From CAMBDS01 sp964355675 (GTDB taxonomy: Bacteria; Electryoneota; AABM5-125-24; Hatepunaeales; Hatepunaeaceae), in the NCBI GenBank assembly GCA_964355675.1, contig CAYHEC010000001.1, positions 124,001-188,000 on the forward strand: a stretch of DNA of 64,000 nucleotides, given 5' to 3'. Position 1 is the first letter of the stretch. The number at the start of each line of letters is the position of its first letter. Both the position numbers and the translations under genes were made by a program. Positions 8,234 through 18,279 of the stretch are shown one piece after another. Below the pieces are notes generated by a model. The model was not told the origin of the DNA. It worked only from the letters and a program-made list of their open reading frames with translations, and did no database searches.

Positions 8234-11200
8234 ATGAATATCAACACCTTACTTCTACGCCTCTCGGCATTCTTTATAATTTCACTCACAACGACCACAA
8301 TGGCGGCAAACTCTTCCTTCTTCAATTCCCTCAAATCCGGTGAGAACTTCTCCGGCTTTACGGTGAAAAACCAATATCTTGACCAAAACGGCGAAGGCAT
8401 CGGTGGTCGGTTTGTCTCCGATCAGTACGGCTTTATCATCGACTTGTTCACCCTCGAATCGGCTCCCCAAGCCTTCTACTGGATAAAAACCCCTCCCTCC
8501 GACGACCGCGGCGAACCGCATACATGCGAGCACCTGCTCCTCGGCAAAGGCAACGTCGGACAGCATGTCGCCGCTCTTGAGGAAATGCTTCTTGGCAACA
8601 GCACTGCCTATACCGATCAGTTGGTCACCTGTTACCACTTCAACACAGTCGGAGGTAGTGAAGCTTTCTTCGCCCTATTTAAAGCCAAACTCAACGCCTT
8701 CCTCAATCCCGATTTCACTGACGAAGAAATCCGCCGTGAAGTGGCCCATGTCGGCGTTACCGAAGATTCTGATCACAGCCTCTGGGTCGAGGAGAAAGGT
8801 ACCGTCTATACCGAGATGGTCTCAAACTACGAAAAACCATGGAGCTACCTTTGGGAACCGATGGACGATATGGTTTTCGGTCCCGATCACCCTTGCGCGA
8901 ATATCTCAGGCGGTCGGCCCGACGCCATCAGGCAAATGGTTCCGAAAAACCTCTGGGACTTTCAAAAGAGCACTCACGTCCTCTCTAACATGGGCGTTAT
9001 CGTTTCCATTCCTCTCAGCATCGACCCTCAGGAATGCCTGAAAAACCTCTCGGTAATTCTCGCCGAATGCCAAAAACAGCCCTCGTTGAATAGCTCACCG
9101 TCGATAACTGTCCAAAATCTACCTCCCGCCGCACCAACGGCTCCGCCGGGAACTGTAGTTATCAACAATGCCCCCGCCGAGTCTATCGACGATCCCGGTG
9201 AGATGCTTTTCTCGTGGCCAGCCAACCTGAGTTACGACCTGGAAGAGGAAATAATCCTTGAACTCTTCCTTGGCAATCTCGCCAGCGGCGCATCCAGCAA
9301 TCTCTATCAATTTTTCTTCGACTCGGCAACCCGTCGGATCGATCTCGGTTCTGGCTACTGCTATTCCTCCACAAGCCGTTACCCAGGCCATCCGATTCGA
9401 ATTGTTCTCGGAAATGTCGATGCCATGCGCATCACACCTGTAGTTATCGATAGCGCCCGTAATCTGATAAGGGGCGCAATTACTGAAATTGCCGCAATGA
9501 AGCCCGGATCGTCAAACCTGAAAGCATTCAACAATCGCGCCTTGGCAAACCTATCCCAGCGCAAACGAAGTTATAAGCAAATTCTCGACACTCCACCGCA
9601 GTTCGGTTTTCGTGGAGGCCCCGCCGGTTTTTGGCTCTCTCATCTTGAGGGACTGGAAACGCTCAATAAATTTAAGAAGTCAATCACTCTTTCCGATGTC
9701 CTGACCGATGTCGAGTCGCGAATTGCCACGAGCGATAACTTATGGAGTGATTATATTAAAAAATGGCATTTGATCGAGGTCGAACCTTATGTGGTTGCGA
9801 TTAAGCCCGACCCAACAATGCTCGCCAAAATCGCCGCCGATAAAGAAACCCGCCTTACATCCTATGTTGATGGCTTTAAAAAACAATATAATGTCGATGA
9901 CAACCAGAAAGCGCTGACACTCTACAAAGCCGAGTTCGACGCTGGTACGCTTGCTTTGGAGAATAAAGCCGCCGCCCAACCCAAACTGGAATTCATTAGT
10001 AATCCTCCCTTAATTCTCGACTCCGAATTGAAAAGTTCCACGAATTACATCGGGACGGTCAGGCTTGACGCTTTCCAGTTCGACAATCTTACCTCTGCAA
10101 CAATCGGCTTGGCTCTCGATTTGCAAGCTCTTCCCGATTCCCTTTTAATCTACGCTCCAGTTCTGCCAAATCTCGTCACAGAGATTGGTGTGGAAATGTT
10201 CGGCACAAGGCTCTCTTACCGCGAGATGGAAACCCATCTCAGGAATGAAGTACTCGGCCTCAACTGTTACTACTCTACTTCTGATGCCACCGGTCGAGCC
10301 GAACTTGTTGTCAAGGGTAAAGGCGCAGACCTACACGAATCGCTTCGTGCCATCGAATGGATGAAGTCCGCTTTGTTACACTCTCGCATCGACGAGAGCA
10401 ACCTTTCTCGAATCCGCGACGTAGTCTCACAACAGTTGAATGGAATGCGAAATCGGATGAAAGGCGGTGAGGAGGGTTGGGTTGACATCCCCTTCAATGC
10501 GCTTCGCCACCAGGATAATCACCGCTACCTTTCAGCTGACTGTTTCCTGACGCAAGCCCAATACATGCAAAGACTGAAATGGAGACTTGCCTCACCACAG
10601 GACCCCTTTGAGCGTGCGTCGCTTCTGAGATTTACACGAGACTTATTGACAGTCGGCCATAACAAATCTCGTGAGTACCTCGACTCGTTACTCAATGCTT
10701 CCGCCACACTGCCAAATGTTGCCACGCGCCAGACGGCAGAAGAACTTCTTGCCGATATCCGCACCACCATAAATGCGATCCCGGACGAAAGCCTCTCCCT
10801 TGATTGGGACTACCTCATTGGGAATGCTATTTTCGACTTCGGGTACGGCGCAAAGTATGCTCTCCGCGATATGAGCGCCGCATTGGCGGCAATTTCACAG
10901 AAAACCAACGCCCGTCTGTTCTTGATTTCAAATAGTTTAGATCGCTCCCCTATTGAAACCAAACTGTCGGATTTGATCAGCAACCTCGGCGAAAAATCCG
11001 AACATGCAACTGCTGATAACAATTTTAAAGTCATTTATCACGCTGTCGCTGAGCGCGGTGGTGACAACCAAGCAGTCTATCTCGGACTTGTTAATCCCAG
11101 CACTCGCAACGGTTTAATTTACTTTGGAAGCAAACTTCACGACCCATATGATGCCTCACCTGAAGGCGTCCTTGACGCTCTTGCCGGAAGACTTTATGGT

Positions 11201-11749
11201 GGCGGAGGCGCTCATGGCTTCTTCATGAAAACATGGGGAGCCGGGCTTGCGTACTCGAACGGAATCGCCTATCGTGATCGCTGGGGATCGGTCAGGTATT
11301 ATGCTGAGCGTTGCCCCGACGCATCGGAAACAATGAAGTTTGTGGTCTCGATTCTTGACCAGGCAAAGCCGGATCCGACTCTATTGGACTACGTTATCGC
11401 GCTCGCTTTCGGTGAATCCAACGCCGCCTCGACCTACGAGGAGCGTGGCGAGTCATTCGCCAATGACCTTGCTGATGGAGTCACGCCCGAAAAAATCGCC
11501 GCCTTCCGTCGAGCTGTCTTGTTGGTGAAGAAAGACCCCAAAGCTTTGAGGGAAATATGGAACCGTATGGAGAAGGTTTACGGGCGGGTGTTGGTAGGCT
11601 ACGGTTCGCCGAAACAAGCAAAAGATGGCAACGTCTTTCTGCTGATCGGGCCTGAGGATCAAATTGTGTCGATGGAAGGACTGATTCGCGCCGAGGAAGG
11701 CGAACGGAAGGTTACGCGGATTTACCCGAGGGATTTCTGGATTCGGTAG
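8234..11749 (+). CDS. Exported M16 family zinc metallopeptidase (PreP/insulinase-like)
   Basis: A protein of 1171 residues, longer than typical PreP (about 1000). I chose ATG 8234 because it gives a clean signal peptide (MNINTLLLRLSAFFIISL...MAA). The longer frame from 8156 would only add a Leu-Asn repeat. The inverted zinc motif HxxEH is present as HTCEH at residues 96-100. The distal glutamate lies in a conserved-looking VYTEMVSNYE stretch about 80 residues on. A later peptidase-fold half (GGGGAHGFFMKTWGAGLAYSNG) resembles the M16C C-terminal domain that closes over peptides. Likely a periplasmic oligopeptidase. It is monocistronic from the promoter at 8033. Confidence 0.88.
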   Translation: MNINTLLLRLSAFFIISLTTTTMAANSSFFNSLKSGENFSGFTVKNQYLDQNGEGIGGRFVSDQYGFIIDLFTLESAPQAFYWIKTPPSDDRGEPHTCEHLLLGKGNVGQHVAALEEMLLGNSTAYTDQLVTCYHFNTVGGSEAFFALFKAKLNAFLNPDFTDEEIRREVAHVGVTEDSDHSLWVEEKGTVYTEMVSNYEKPWSYLWEPMDDMVFGPDHPCANISGGRPDAIRQMVPKNLWDFQKSTHVLSNMGVIVSIPLSIDPQECLKNLSVILAECQKQPSLNSSPSITVQNLPPAAPTAPPGTVVINNAPAESIDDPGEMLFSWPANLSYDLEEEIILELFLGNLASGASSNLYQFFFDSATRRIDLGSGYCYSSTSRYPGHPIRIVLGNVDAMRITPVVIDSARNLIRGAITEIAAMKPGSSNLKAFNNRALANLSQRKRSYKQILDTPPQFGFRGGPAGFWLSHLEGLETLNKFKKSITLSDVLTDVESRIATSDNLWSDYIKKWHLIEVEPYVVAIKPDPTMLAKIAADKETRLTSYVDGFKKQYNVDDNQKALTLYKAEFDAGTLALENKAAAQPKLEFISNPPLILDSELKSSTNYIGTVRLDAFQFDNLTSATIGLALDLQALPDSLLIYAPVLPNLVTEIGVEMFGTRLSYREMETHLRNEVLGLNCYYSTSDATGRAELVVKGKGADLHESLRAIEWMKSALLHSRIDESNLSRIRDVVSQQLNGMRNRMKGGEEGWVDIPFNALRHQDNHRYLSADCFLTQAQYMQRLKWRLASPQDPFERASLLRFTRDLLTVGHNKSREYLDSLLNASATLPNVATRQTAEELLADIRTTINAIPDESLSLDWDYLIGNAIFDFGYGAKYALRDMSAALAAISQKTNARLFLISNSLDRSPIETKLSDLISNLGEKSEHATADNNFKVIYHAVAERGGDNQAVYLGLVNPSTRNGLIYFGSKLHDPYDASPEGVLDALAGRLYGGGGAHGFFMKTWGAGLAYSNGIAYRDRWGSVRYYAERCPDASETMKFVVSILDQAKPDPTLLDYVIALAFGESNAASTYEERGESFANDLADGVTPEKIAAFRRAVLLVKKDPKALREIWNRMEKVYGRVLVGYGSPKQAKDGNVFLLIGPEDQIVSMEGLIRAEEGERKVTRIYPRDFWIR

Positions 11750-11825
11750 CAGGATAAGCGTCCTCGCTTGTCCGTTTAGATAATTTCGATTAGTGCCGCG
11801 TCACAGAATCATTCCGATAACGCCT

Positions 11826-11869
11826 AATGATTGTGTCGCAGAGTGGGAACACCCTGCGATACAATCATT
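11826..11869. terminator. Hairpin between convergent genes
   Basis: 16-base arms 11826-11841 and 11854-11869 pair with a single G-U type mismatch around a 12-base loop. It lies between the convergent M16 and GNAT genes, where a bidirectional terminator is expected. The following T-run is weak. Confidence 0.6.
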
Positions 11870-11930
11870 AAATATTAGCACTGCAATACACCCGTAAGAC
11901 ATTCTATATTACACGTAAACGTTGTCTCTG

Positions 11931-12842
11931 TTAACCTTGATCCCGACCATAACAGACAATCTCGCACTTCCGTACATAACCTACTGCTTCTAACGACTTC
12001 GCTATTGGAAAGTTCAATGTGTCTATGTCGCCGATAATCAGATTGATTCCGGCGTCTAACAATAAAGCCGTCCCTCGCCGAAGCAACTCTAATCCGAAAC
12101 CCATTCCACGCTTTTCAGGAACGACTCCGATATAGTTTATCCCTCCCAATTCCGGTGAAAATATCTGTGGGACGATCAAGCCGACAACCTCACCAGAGGA
12201 AGTTAGACCCACCTGCCAAAACTCGGGACGATCATCCAAATTTTTTAGAATGCTGTAATAACACTCCGCGGCGCGACGCGAACCCATGTTAAGTTTATTT
12301 ACCCGATCACCACGATCGAGGGTGTTTCTGGTAACATTTTCAATGAGGTTAAGGTAAGCTGCATCGCCATATTCGATGAGTGATTTGAATATCAAAGTGC
12401 TTTGTATCTCCGGCAGATTAGTACCGGCAGTGAATTCGTACCGCCACTTCTGTTGAAATATCTTCATTCCAGCCGATTCTACGCAAGAACACCTCGATTC
12501 GAAATCATCGTCGAGCGACTCAATCCTCGCCTCAATTCTTCTGACACCGCGCTGACCTAACATGTGGAAACTCTCAGCGAGAAGTTCTCTTCCTACGTCG
12601 CTATCGCCTTCGGCTATCGGCAGAAATACATCCCATAAGTTTATCTCATCCGGAACTGAAGGATACAACAGGTAAATAACCCCGCTGATAAATTCATCGT
12701 CACGTTCAGCGACAAATAAACTTTCAAGATTACTCGCCTTTTCCTTGAAGAATACTTCAAGTCTTGATTGAAGTCGGGCTGGATTCGGCGAAAGCTCGGC
12801 AAACTTCGCTATCTCGTGGGATTTAATTGTCCTGATTTTCAT
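11931..12842 (-). CDS. Tandem GNAT-family N-acetyltransferase
   Basis: 303 residues. The C-terminal half has the GNAT acetyl-CoA motif A (NYIGVVPEKRGMGFGLELLRRG, residues about 235-256, with RGMGFG as the pyrophosphate loop) and the following LNFPIAKSLEAVGY. The N-terminal half (1-140) looks like a second, less conserved GNAT fold (LFVAERDDEFISGVIYLL). The substrate cannot be inferred. Its ATG overlaps the lepA stop codon by one base (TAATG), so the two are probably co-translated. Confidence 0.82.
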   Translation of the reverse strand: MKIRTIKSHEIAKFAELSPNPARLQSRLEVFFKEKASNLESLFVAERDDEFISGVIYLLYPSVPDEINLWDVFLPIAEGDSDVGRELLAESFHMLGQRGVRRIEARIESLDDDFESRCSCVESAGMKIFQQKWRYEFTAGTNLPEIQSTLIFKSLIEYGDAAYLNLIENVTRNTLDRGDRVNKLNMGSRRAAECYYSILKNLDDRPEFWQVGLTSSGEVVGLIVPQIFSPELGGINYIGVVPEKRGMGFGLELLRRGTALLLDAGINLIIGDIDTLNFPIAKSLEAVGYVRKCEIVCYGRDQG

Positions 12843-14647
12843 TAGTCAGTCTTAAGTATTGCCAAAAATGCCTCTTGCGGTAGATCGACCTGACCGATGC
12901 GCTTCATTCGCTTCTTGCCTTCCTTCTGCTTTTCCAACAATTTCTTTTTACGTGAGATATCGCCGCCGTAACACTTCGCGATGACATTCTTGCGCATCTG
13001 TCGCACCGACGCACGAGCAATTATCCTTCCCCCTATCGCCGCCTGAATTGCTACGTCGAACATCTGTCGAGGAATGACTTCGGCAAGTTTATCGACTACC
13101 CTTCTCCCCCAAGCATAGGCCTTCTCTTCCGTCACTATCACCGAAAGCGCATCCACTATGTCGCCATTGAGCATGATGTCGAGCTTGGCAAGCTTGGTCA
13201 CTTCCCAGCCGTCGTGTTCGTAGTCGAGTGAAGCGTAGCCTTTTGAAAGCGATTTCAACTTGTCGTAATAATCGTAGATAATCTCAGCGAGCGGAAGCTT
13301 ATAGTGTAAAACAGCCCGTTTGGGGTCGAGGTACTCTGTGTTGATGTAGGTCCCCCGTCGCTCGGTCGTCAACTGCATGATCGCCCCGATGTACTCTGGC
13401 GGAGTAACAACCTGAGCTGATACAATCGGCTCCTCAACGGTATCGATGACGGTTGCATGCGGGAGTTGAGCCGGGTTATCGACATAGACAACCTTGCCAT
13501 CTGTCTGTGTCACCCGGTATTCGACGTTGGGAACCGTGCAGACAATATTCAGACCATACTCGCGCTCAAGGCGTTCCTGAATAATCTCAAGATGGAGTAA
13601 GCCAAGAAAACCACAGCGGAAACCAAAACCAAGCGCCGTCGAAGTTTCTGGCTCGCTCCAGAGTGACGCGTCGTTCAGCTTGAGCCGCCCCAGCCCCTCC
13701 TTCAACTGCTCAAAATCGTCCGCATCTGCTGGAAATAACCCTGAGAACACCATCGGTTTCGGTTCTCGGTAACCTGGAAGAGGATTAGGAAGCGGTCGCA
13801 GAGCGTCACCGATAGTGTCGCCGACGCGAGTTTCCGAGACCTCTTTGCAATTTGGAATCAGGTAGCCGACTTCACCTGCGGTCAAAACGTCTGCTGGATA
13901 TTTCTTGAGACTCAGCAAGCCGACTTCATCGATCAAATACTTCCGTCCAGTCGAGTGGAATACGACCGTCATGCCCGCCTTGACTTCACCAGAAATAACC
14001 CTGATGTAGGGAATTGCGCCGCGATAGTTGTCGAATTGGGAATCGAATATCAAGGCTTGAAGCGGAAGAGAATCATCAATATTAGGTGGAGGAATACTCG
14101 TCACAATTGCCGCCAATAGTTCCATTACACCCGTTCCCTCTTTAGCGCTGACCGACATGATCTCATCAGGATCACAGCCTATCAGATCGACGATCTGTTG
14201 CTTTACAGATTCCGGTTGAGCAGAGGGTAAATCGATCTTGTTCATGACTGGCAGAATCGTCAGACCTGCTTCGATAGCCTGATAGAGATTGGCGATGGTT
14301 TGCGCCTCGACGCCTTGCGAGGCGTCCACAAGCAAAATCGCTCCTTCACAGGCGGCCAAAGCCCGTGAAACTTCGTAACCAAAATCAACATGTCCTGGTG
14401 TGTCGATCAGATTAAAAACGTACTTAACTCCTGCGTCACTAATGTAATCCATAGTGATGGCATGAGCCTTGATGGTGATACCGCGCTCGCGCTCGAGATC
14501 CATGTCATCGAGTATTTGCGGCATACCGGCTCCGCCAACTATGACGCCGGTTAGCTCTAACATACGGTCTGCAAGTGTTGACTTGCCGTGATCGATATGA
14601 GCTATGATGCAATAATTGCGTATATTTTCTGGTGGAACGCGGGCCAA
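12842..14647 (-). CDS. lepA: Elongation factor 4 (back-translocating GTPase LepA)
   Basis: 601 residues, the normal length. GTPase motifs: G1 AHIDHGKST (16-24), G3 DTPGH (82-86) and G4 NKID (136-139). The C-terminal LepA-specific domain ends with KKRMKRIGQVDLPQEAF. It acts on the ribosome under ionic or translational stress. The start codon reads TTG (14647). A promoter-like pair, TTAACA-17-TACATT at 14660-14688 on this strand, would leave a leader of only about 6 bases, so either translation is nearly leaderless or the main promoter is elsewhere. Confidence 0.96.
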   Translation of the reverse strand: MARVPPENIRNYCIIAHIDHGKSTLADRMLELTGVIVGGAGMPQILDDMDLERERGITIKAHAITMDYISDAGVKYVFNLIDTPGHVDFGYEVSRALAACEGAILLVDASQGVEAQTIANLYQAIEAGLTILPVMNKIDLPSAQPESVKQQIVDLIGCDPDEIMSVSAKEGTGVMELLAAIVTSIPPPNIDDSLPLQALIFDSQFDNYRGAIPYIRVISGEVKAGMTVVFHSTGRKYLIDEVGLLSLKKYPADVLTAGEVGYLIPNCKEVSETRVGDTIGDALRPLPNPLPGYREPKPMVFSGLFPADADDFEQLKEGLGRLKLNDASLWSEPETSTALGFGFRCGFLGLLHLEIIQERLEREYGLNIVCTVPNVEYRVTQTDGKVVYVDNPAQLPHATVIDTVEEPIVSAQVVTPPEYIGAIMQLTTERRGTYINTEYLDPKRAVLHYKLPLAEIIYDYYDKLKSLSKGYASLDYEHDGWEVTKLAKLDIMLNGDIVDALSVIVTEEKAYAWGRRVVDKLAEVIPRQMFDVAIQAAIGGRIIARASVRQMRKNVIAKCYGGDISRKKKLLEKQKEGKKRMKRIGQVDLPQEAFLAILKTD

Positions 14648-14703
14648 GGAGTTGCTTTCAATGTAAGATTAATAATAAAGAGTGTTAACCAAGTAGCGAT
14701 TTT

Positions 14704-14847
14704 CTTGGAGGGCGGACTTTCAGAGTTCGTTGAAATATTCGCTTGAGACGCCAATTCGGACCAGATTTTCTTGGAGGGGGGGCTTCAGCCCGCCCTTGTT
14801 TGTGCTTGATTGTCCTTTAGGGGGGACTGAAGCTCCCCCTCCAAGAG
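14704..14847. repeat. Intergenic inverted repeat and GGAGGG elements
   Basis: The 309-bp gap between pyrC and lepA holds GGAGGGCGG at about 14707. It also holds a long inverted repeat with 21-base arms at 14768-14788 and 14827-14847, differing at two positions. The left arm's GGGCTTCAGCCCGCCC can also fold on itself. No gene is seen in the gap. It may serve as the lepA-to-pyr boundary. Confidence 0.7.
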
Positions 14848-14956
14848 AATCAAATCTCGATTCGAACGAATAAATCAACGAACTCTTTCAGTCCACTCTG
14901 TTTCGTGCTTTAACTGCTTTGGATGGTAGGTCAAAACCTGCACTCCAAAAGATTCA

Positions 14957-16276
14957 CTACCGATGCCAGAGTCTGCCATTATTGAAGATTCCACGTGCCC
15001 TTCCGGTCAGCTTCCAACCGTGAAATGGCGTATTGTGCGACTTGGAGTTAAGAGCATCACGGTCAACCGTCCAGCGTTCGCTTAGGTCAAACATGCTCAG
15101 GTTTGCCTCAACTCCAACCTCAAGTAATACATCAGGAAGATTCATTAATCTTCGCGGTTGAAACGACATCGCATCTATCGTACGAGCAAGGGAAATCCGC
15201 CCGGTAAGGACCAGTTCCGTGTAGATAATCCCGAACGCCGTTTCAAGACCGACCATACCAAACGGAGCAAATGCCAGTTCGACCTCTTTTTCGTCGTGGG
15301 CATGAGGAGCATGGTCGGTCGCAATGGCGTCTATCGTGCCATCGGCAAGCCCCTCAATCAGCGCCTCGATGTCCTTTGCATCGCGCAGAGGTGGATTAAC
15401 TTTGTATTCCGAATCGTAACTTTCAAGAATAGAACACTCCAGAGAGACGTGGTGCGGTGTCACTTCGGCGGTCACTTTAACCCCGCGCCGTTTGGCTTCC
15501 CTGACTAACTCTACCCCTCTGGCGGTAGAGACATGCGCACAATGAAGTCTCGCCCCGGTATATTCAGCCAACTGAATGTTGCGCTCGATGGCAATTTCCT
15601 CGGCTACGGCAGGCCAACCCGTCAAACCCAACCGCGTCGAGACAGCTCCCTCGTGCATGATTCCGCCAACGGTCATCGTCGGTTCTTCGCAATGTTCGAT
15701 GATCAACGCCCCCAACATGTTGGCATATTCAAGCGCCCTGCGCATCAAGTCGGCAGAGGCGACTGGCGCTCCGTCATCGGAAAAGGCAGTTACTCCAGCG
15801 GCGACCAGTTCACCCATTTCGGTTAGTGTCTCGCCTTTTCTTCCTTTGGTAGTCGCGGCGATCGGATAGACGTTAACCGGCAATCCACTCGCTTGATTTC
15901 GAATGAATTCTACCACTCCCGGATTGTCCGTGGATGGATTTGTATTAGGCATGCAGGCAATCCCCGTGAAACCTCCTGCGGCGGCCGCGCTACAACCACT
16001 CCTGACGGTCTCTTTGTGCTCATATCCTGGCTCACGTAAATGAACGTGCATATCGAAAAGCCCCGGAGTAATCAGCAATCCTTCGCAGTTGACTACTTCG
16101 CCTGAAAAATCAGAGGGAATTTCACCCAGATACTTGATTATTCCATCCTCGATCCCCAAGTCAGCGGATTTATCCAAGTTGACTCCAGGATGGAAAAGTC
16201 TTCCTCCTCTGAGGATAATGCGTCGTGACGTGGTTTCGCGCCACCCGACTGGAAGTTCTCGTGTGTTATTCAACAA
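14957..16276 (-). CDS. pyrC: Dihydroorotase
   Basis: Zinc amidohydrolase that closes carbamoyl-aspartate to dihydroorotate in pyrimidine synthesis. 439 residues, of the type usually encoded beside pyrB. Metal ligands H77 and H79 lie in FDMHVHLREPGYEHKET. Later ligands are in LHCAHVS and TPHHVSLE, and the catalytic aspartate D321 is in ATDHAPH. The frame opens with TTG at 16276, overlapping pyrB by 11 bases, so translation is coupled. Last gene of the pyrR-pyrB-pyrC unit. Confidence 0.95.
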   Translation of the reverse strand: MLNNTRELPVGWRETTSRRIILRGGRLFHPGVNLDKSADLGIEDGIIKYLGEIPSDFSGEVVNCEGLLITPGLFDMHVHLREPGYEHKETVRSGCSAAAAGGFTGIACMPNTNPSTDNPGVVEFIRNQASGLPVNVYPIAATTKGRKGETLTEMGELVAAGVTAFSDDGAPVASADLMRRALEYANMLGALIIEHCEEPTMTVGGIMHEGAVSTRLGLTGWPAVAEEIAIERNIQLAEYTGARLHCAHVSTARGVELVREAKRRGVKVTAEVTPHHVSLECSILESYDSEYKVNPPLRDAKDIEALIEGLADGTIDAIATDHAPHAHDEKEVELAFAPFGMVGLETAFGIIYTELVLTGRISLARTIDAMSFQPRRLMNLPDVLLEVGVEANLSMFDLSERWTVDRDALNSKSHNTPFHGWKLTGRARGIFNNGRLWHR

Positions 16277-17222
16277 ATCGCTCTCTCCCCGAAATCAAGT
16301 ACAATACTGCCATTCGCACGGCTACCCCGTGCGTAACTTGGTTTAAAATCACAGAATAAGGTCCGTCTGCGACGTCTGAATCGATTTCAACTCCCCGATT
16401 CATTGGACCCGGATGCATTACGATAACATCCTTTCCGAGCCTTTCGAGTCGCGCCCTCGATAATCCAAAAGTCCGATTATACTCTCTTAGCGAGGGAATT
16501 TCACCGGTCTTTTGACGCTCGAGTTGTAAACGTAGCACGTTGACAACATCACACCATTCGAGCGCTTCGTCGATGTTAAAGATCGGCTCGACACCTAATG
16601 AGACAATCTCCCTTGGCATTAACGTAGCAGGACCGCAAACCTTGACGTTCGCGCCCATGGCAAGTAGCCCGTGGATATTCGAGCGAGCAACTCGACTGTG
16701 AGCAATGTCACCAAGTATTAATACATTCAAACCTTCCAACCTTCCCACCTTGCGGCGGAGCGTCATCATATCAAGCAACCCCTGAGTAGGGTGTTCATGT
16801 AAACCGTCACCGGCATTAATGACGGCAGATTCTATGCGGTCAGCAAGAAATCTCGGTGCGCCTGAGGCAGAATGCCTGATCACTACAACATCGATTTTCA
16901 TCGCCTCGATATTGCGAACTGTATCGAGCAGTGTCTCACCTTTTGACACTGACGATCCGGAAGCGCTGAAACTGATTGTGTCCGCAGATAAACGCTTCTC
17001 GGCAAGCTCGAAACTGATTCTGGTCCTCGTCGAGTTCTCGAAGAAGAGATTAGCAACAGTCACCCCCCGCAAAGAGGGTACTTTTGGAATAGGACGGTCG
17101 AGGACACTGAGAAAGTTATCCGCAGTGTCGAGTATTTCAGTTAAGGCTTCGCGGCTTACTCCGTCAAGACTTAATAGATGATTAAGTTTTACAATCTGTT
17201 TTGTCTCAGTAGTATTACTCAT
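16266..17222 (-). CDS. pyrB: Aspartate carbamoyltransferase catalytic subunit
   Basis: 318 residues. Joins carbamoyl phosphate and aspartate in the cytoplasm. The carbamoyl phosphate loop is FENSTRTRISFE (residues 61-72, S64-T65-R66-T67-R68). The aspartate-side motif MHPGPMNRGVEID is near residue 270. The ATG at 17222 overlaps pyrR by 8 bases. No pyrI is adjacent, as expected for PyrR-regulated systems. Confidence 0.96.
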   Translation of the reverse strand: MSNTTETKQIVKLNHLLSLDGVSREALTEILDTADNFLSVLDRPIPKVPSLRGVTVANLFFENSTRTRISFELAEKRLSADTISFSASGSSVSKGETLLDTVRNIEAMKIDVVVIRHSASGAPRFLADRIESAVINAGDGLHEHPTQGLLDMMTLRRKVGRLEGLNVLILGDIAHSRVARSNIHGLLAMGANVKVCGPATLMPREIVSLGVEPIFNIDEALEWCDVVNVLRLQLERQKTGEIPSLREYNRTFGLSRARLERLGKDVIVMHPGPMNRGVEIDSDVADGPYSVILNQVTHGVAVRMAVLYLISGRERFVE

Positions 17223-17769
17223 CTGTCTTCTCAGTAATCACGATTTCGTCCTCATCATCGATTTCCCGAAGATGAACCCTGACTTCCTCCCCCGGTGCAG
17301 TCACCGCTCTTATACCGACAAAATCACCCTGTATTGGCATTTCACGATGACCGCGATCAACCATTACAGCCAGTTGAATTTTAGCTGGACGCCCATAGTC
17401 CAGAATGGCGTCGATTGCCGAACGAATGGTTCTTCCGGTAAAAAGAACATCATCGACCAGCACCAGAACGCGGTCATTGATGTCGAATCCGATCTCAGTT
17501 GCCTGTACTCGTGGAGTTTTTCGGCCAGTGAGGAAATCATCACGATAAAGCGTTATGTCGAGGATACCCACCGGAATGGCTCGACCCTTCTCAATTTCCG
17601 AAATAAGCCCTGAAAGCCGCTCGGCAAGAGGAGCGCCTCGCGTCCGGATACCGATAAGACCTACACGCTCAGCGCCGCGGTTTTTTTCGACAATCTCATG
17701 AGCCAATCGGGCCAGCGTTCGCTCCACTCCCAAACTATCTGCAATGCAGTGCTTTACTCTATCCCCCAA
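17215..17769 (-). CDS. pyrR: Bifunctional pyr operon attenuation protein / uracil phosphoribosyltransferase
   Basis: 184 residues. The PRPP-binding motif VLVLVDDVLFTGRT (101-114) and the start region VERTLARLAHEIVEKN match PyrR, which binds pyr mRNA in response to UMP. The start is TTG at 17769, supported by an ideal Shine-Dalgarno (AGGAGG, 5 bases upstream). I did not find a clear PyrR-binding loop or attenuator in the 170 bases upstream, so the regulatory role here is inferred from the family and from its place at the head of the operon. Confidence 0.93.
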   Translation of the reverse strand: MGDRVKHCIADSLGVERTLARLAHEIVEKNRGAERVGLIGIRTRGAPLAERLSGLISEIEKGRAIPVGILDITLYRDDFLTGRKTPRVQATEIGFDINDRVLVLVDDVLFTGRTIRSAIDAILDYGRPAKIQLAVMVDRGHREMPIQGDFVGIRAVTAPGEEVRVHLREIDDEDEIVITEKTDE

Positions 17770-17956
17770 TATTCCTCCTGATTGTCAAATCGGTTGATGA
17801 CCTGCTTGTGATTAACCAAGTAAATTTACGCGAGGAAAGGCTTGCTTGCAACTTTGTTTTGTGATTCCATCAACTATCAATCGTATAACTTGCCTTAAGA
17901 GAGACGAGTGAATATTTCAAGTTCAACGACAGAACCACTTTCTAAATGATAATCTC

Positions 17957-17985
17957 TTGCAAGTCAACGTCGAACTGATTATATT
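17957..17985 (+). promoter_or_regulatory. Promoter of rpmE
   Basis: TTGCAA (17957-17962), a 17-bp spacer and TATATT (17980-17985). The predicted start near 17992 leaves a leader of about 34 bases before the GTG of rpmE. Confidence 0.75.
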
Positions 17986-18025
17986 GTCGTTCTAACAATA
18001 ACAACCGAATGCACATGGAGATTTC

Positions 18026-18235
18026 GTGAAGAAAGAAATTCACCCTAAATACGAACTTGCCACAGTTAGCTGTGCCTGCGGAAACGTTTTTCAAACCCGT
18101 ACGGCAGTCGGCGATATGAAACTTGACATTTGTTCGAACTGCCATCCCTATTATACGGGCAAGCAGAAACTTCTCGACACTGCCGGGCGCGTCGATAAGT
18201 ATTACAAGAGATACAAAATGGACCGGCCCGAGTAA
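18026..18235 (+). CDS. rpmE: 50S ribosomal protein L31 (zinc-binding type)
   Basis: 69 residues. MKKEIHPKY is the standard L31 start. Four cysteines (C16, C18, C36, C39; VSCACGN and DICSNCHPYYTG) make this the zinc-containing form. GTG start at 18026 with GGAG at 18017-18020. A hairpin at 18250-18279 follows. Confidence 0.96.
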   Translation: MKKEIHPKYELATVSCACGNVFQTRTAVGDMKLDICSNCHPYYTGKQKLLDTAGRVDKYYKRYKMDRPE

Positions 18236-18249
18236 TCGAGCTTCGATCT

Positions 18250-18279
18250 CCACAGCTGGTAAAATTCTGCCAGCTGTGG
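18250..18279 (+). terminator. Hairpin downstream of rpmE
   Basis: Perfect 10-bp stem with arms CCACAGCTGG (18250-18259) and 18270-18279 and a 10-base loop. No T-run follows, so termination may be partial. Confidence 0.6.

Noticed and set aside
14660..14688. TTAACA-17-TACATT as the main lepA promoter
   Set aside because: It would leave only about 6 bases before the TTG start, so I note it but do not call it.
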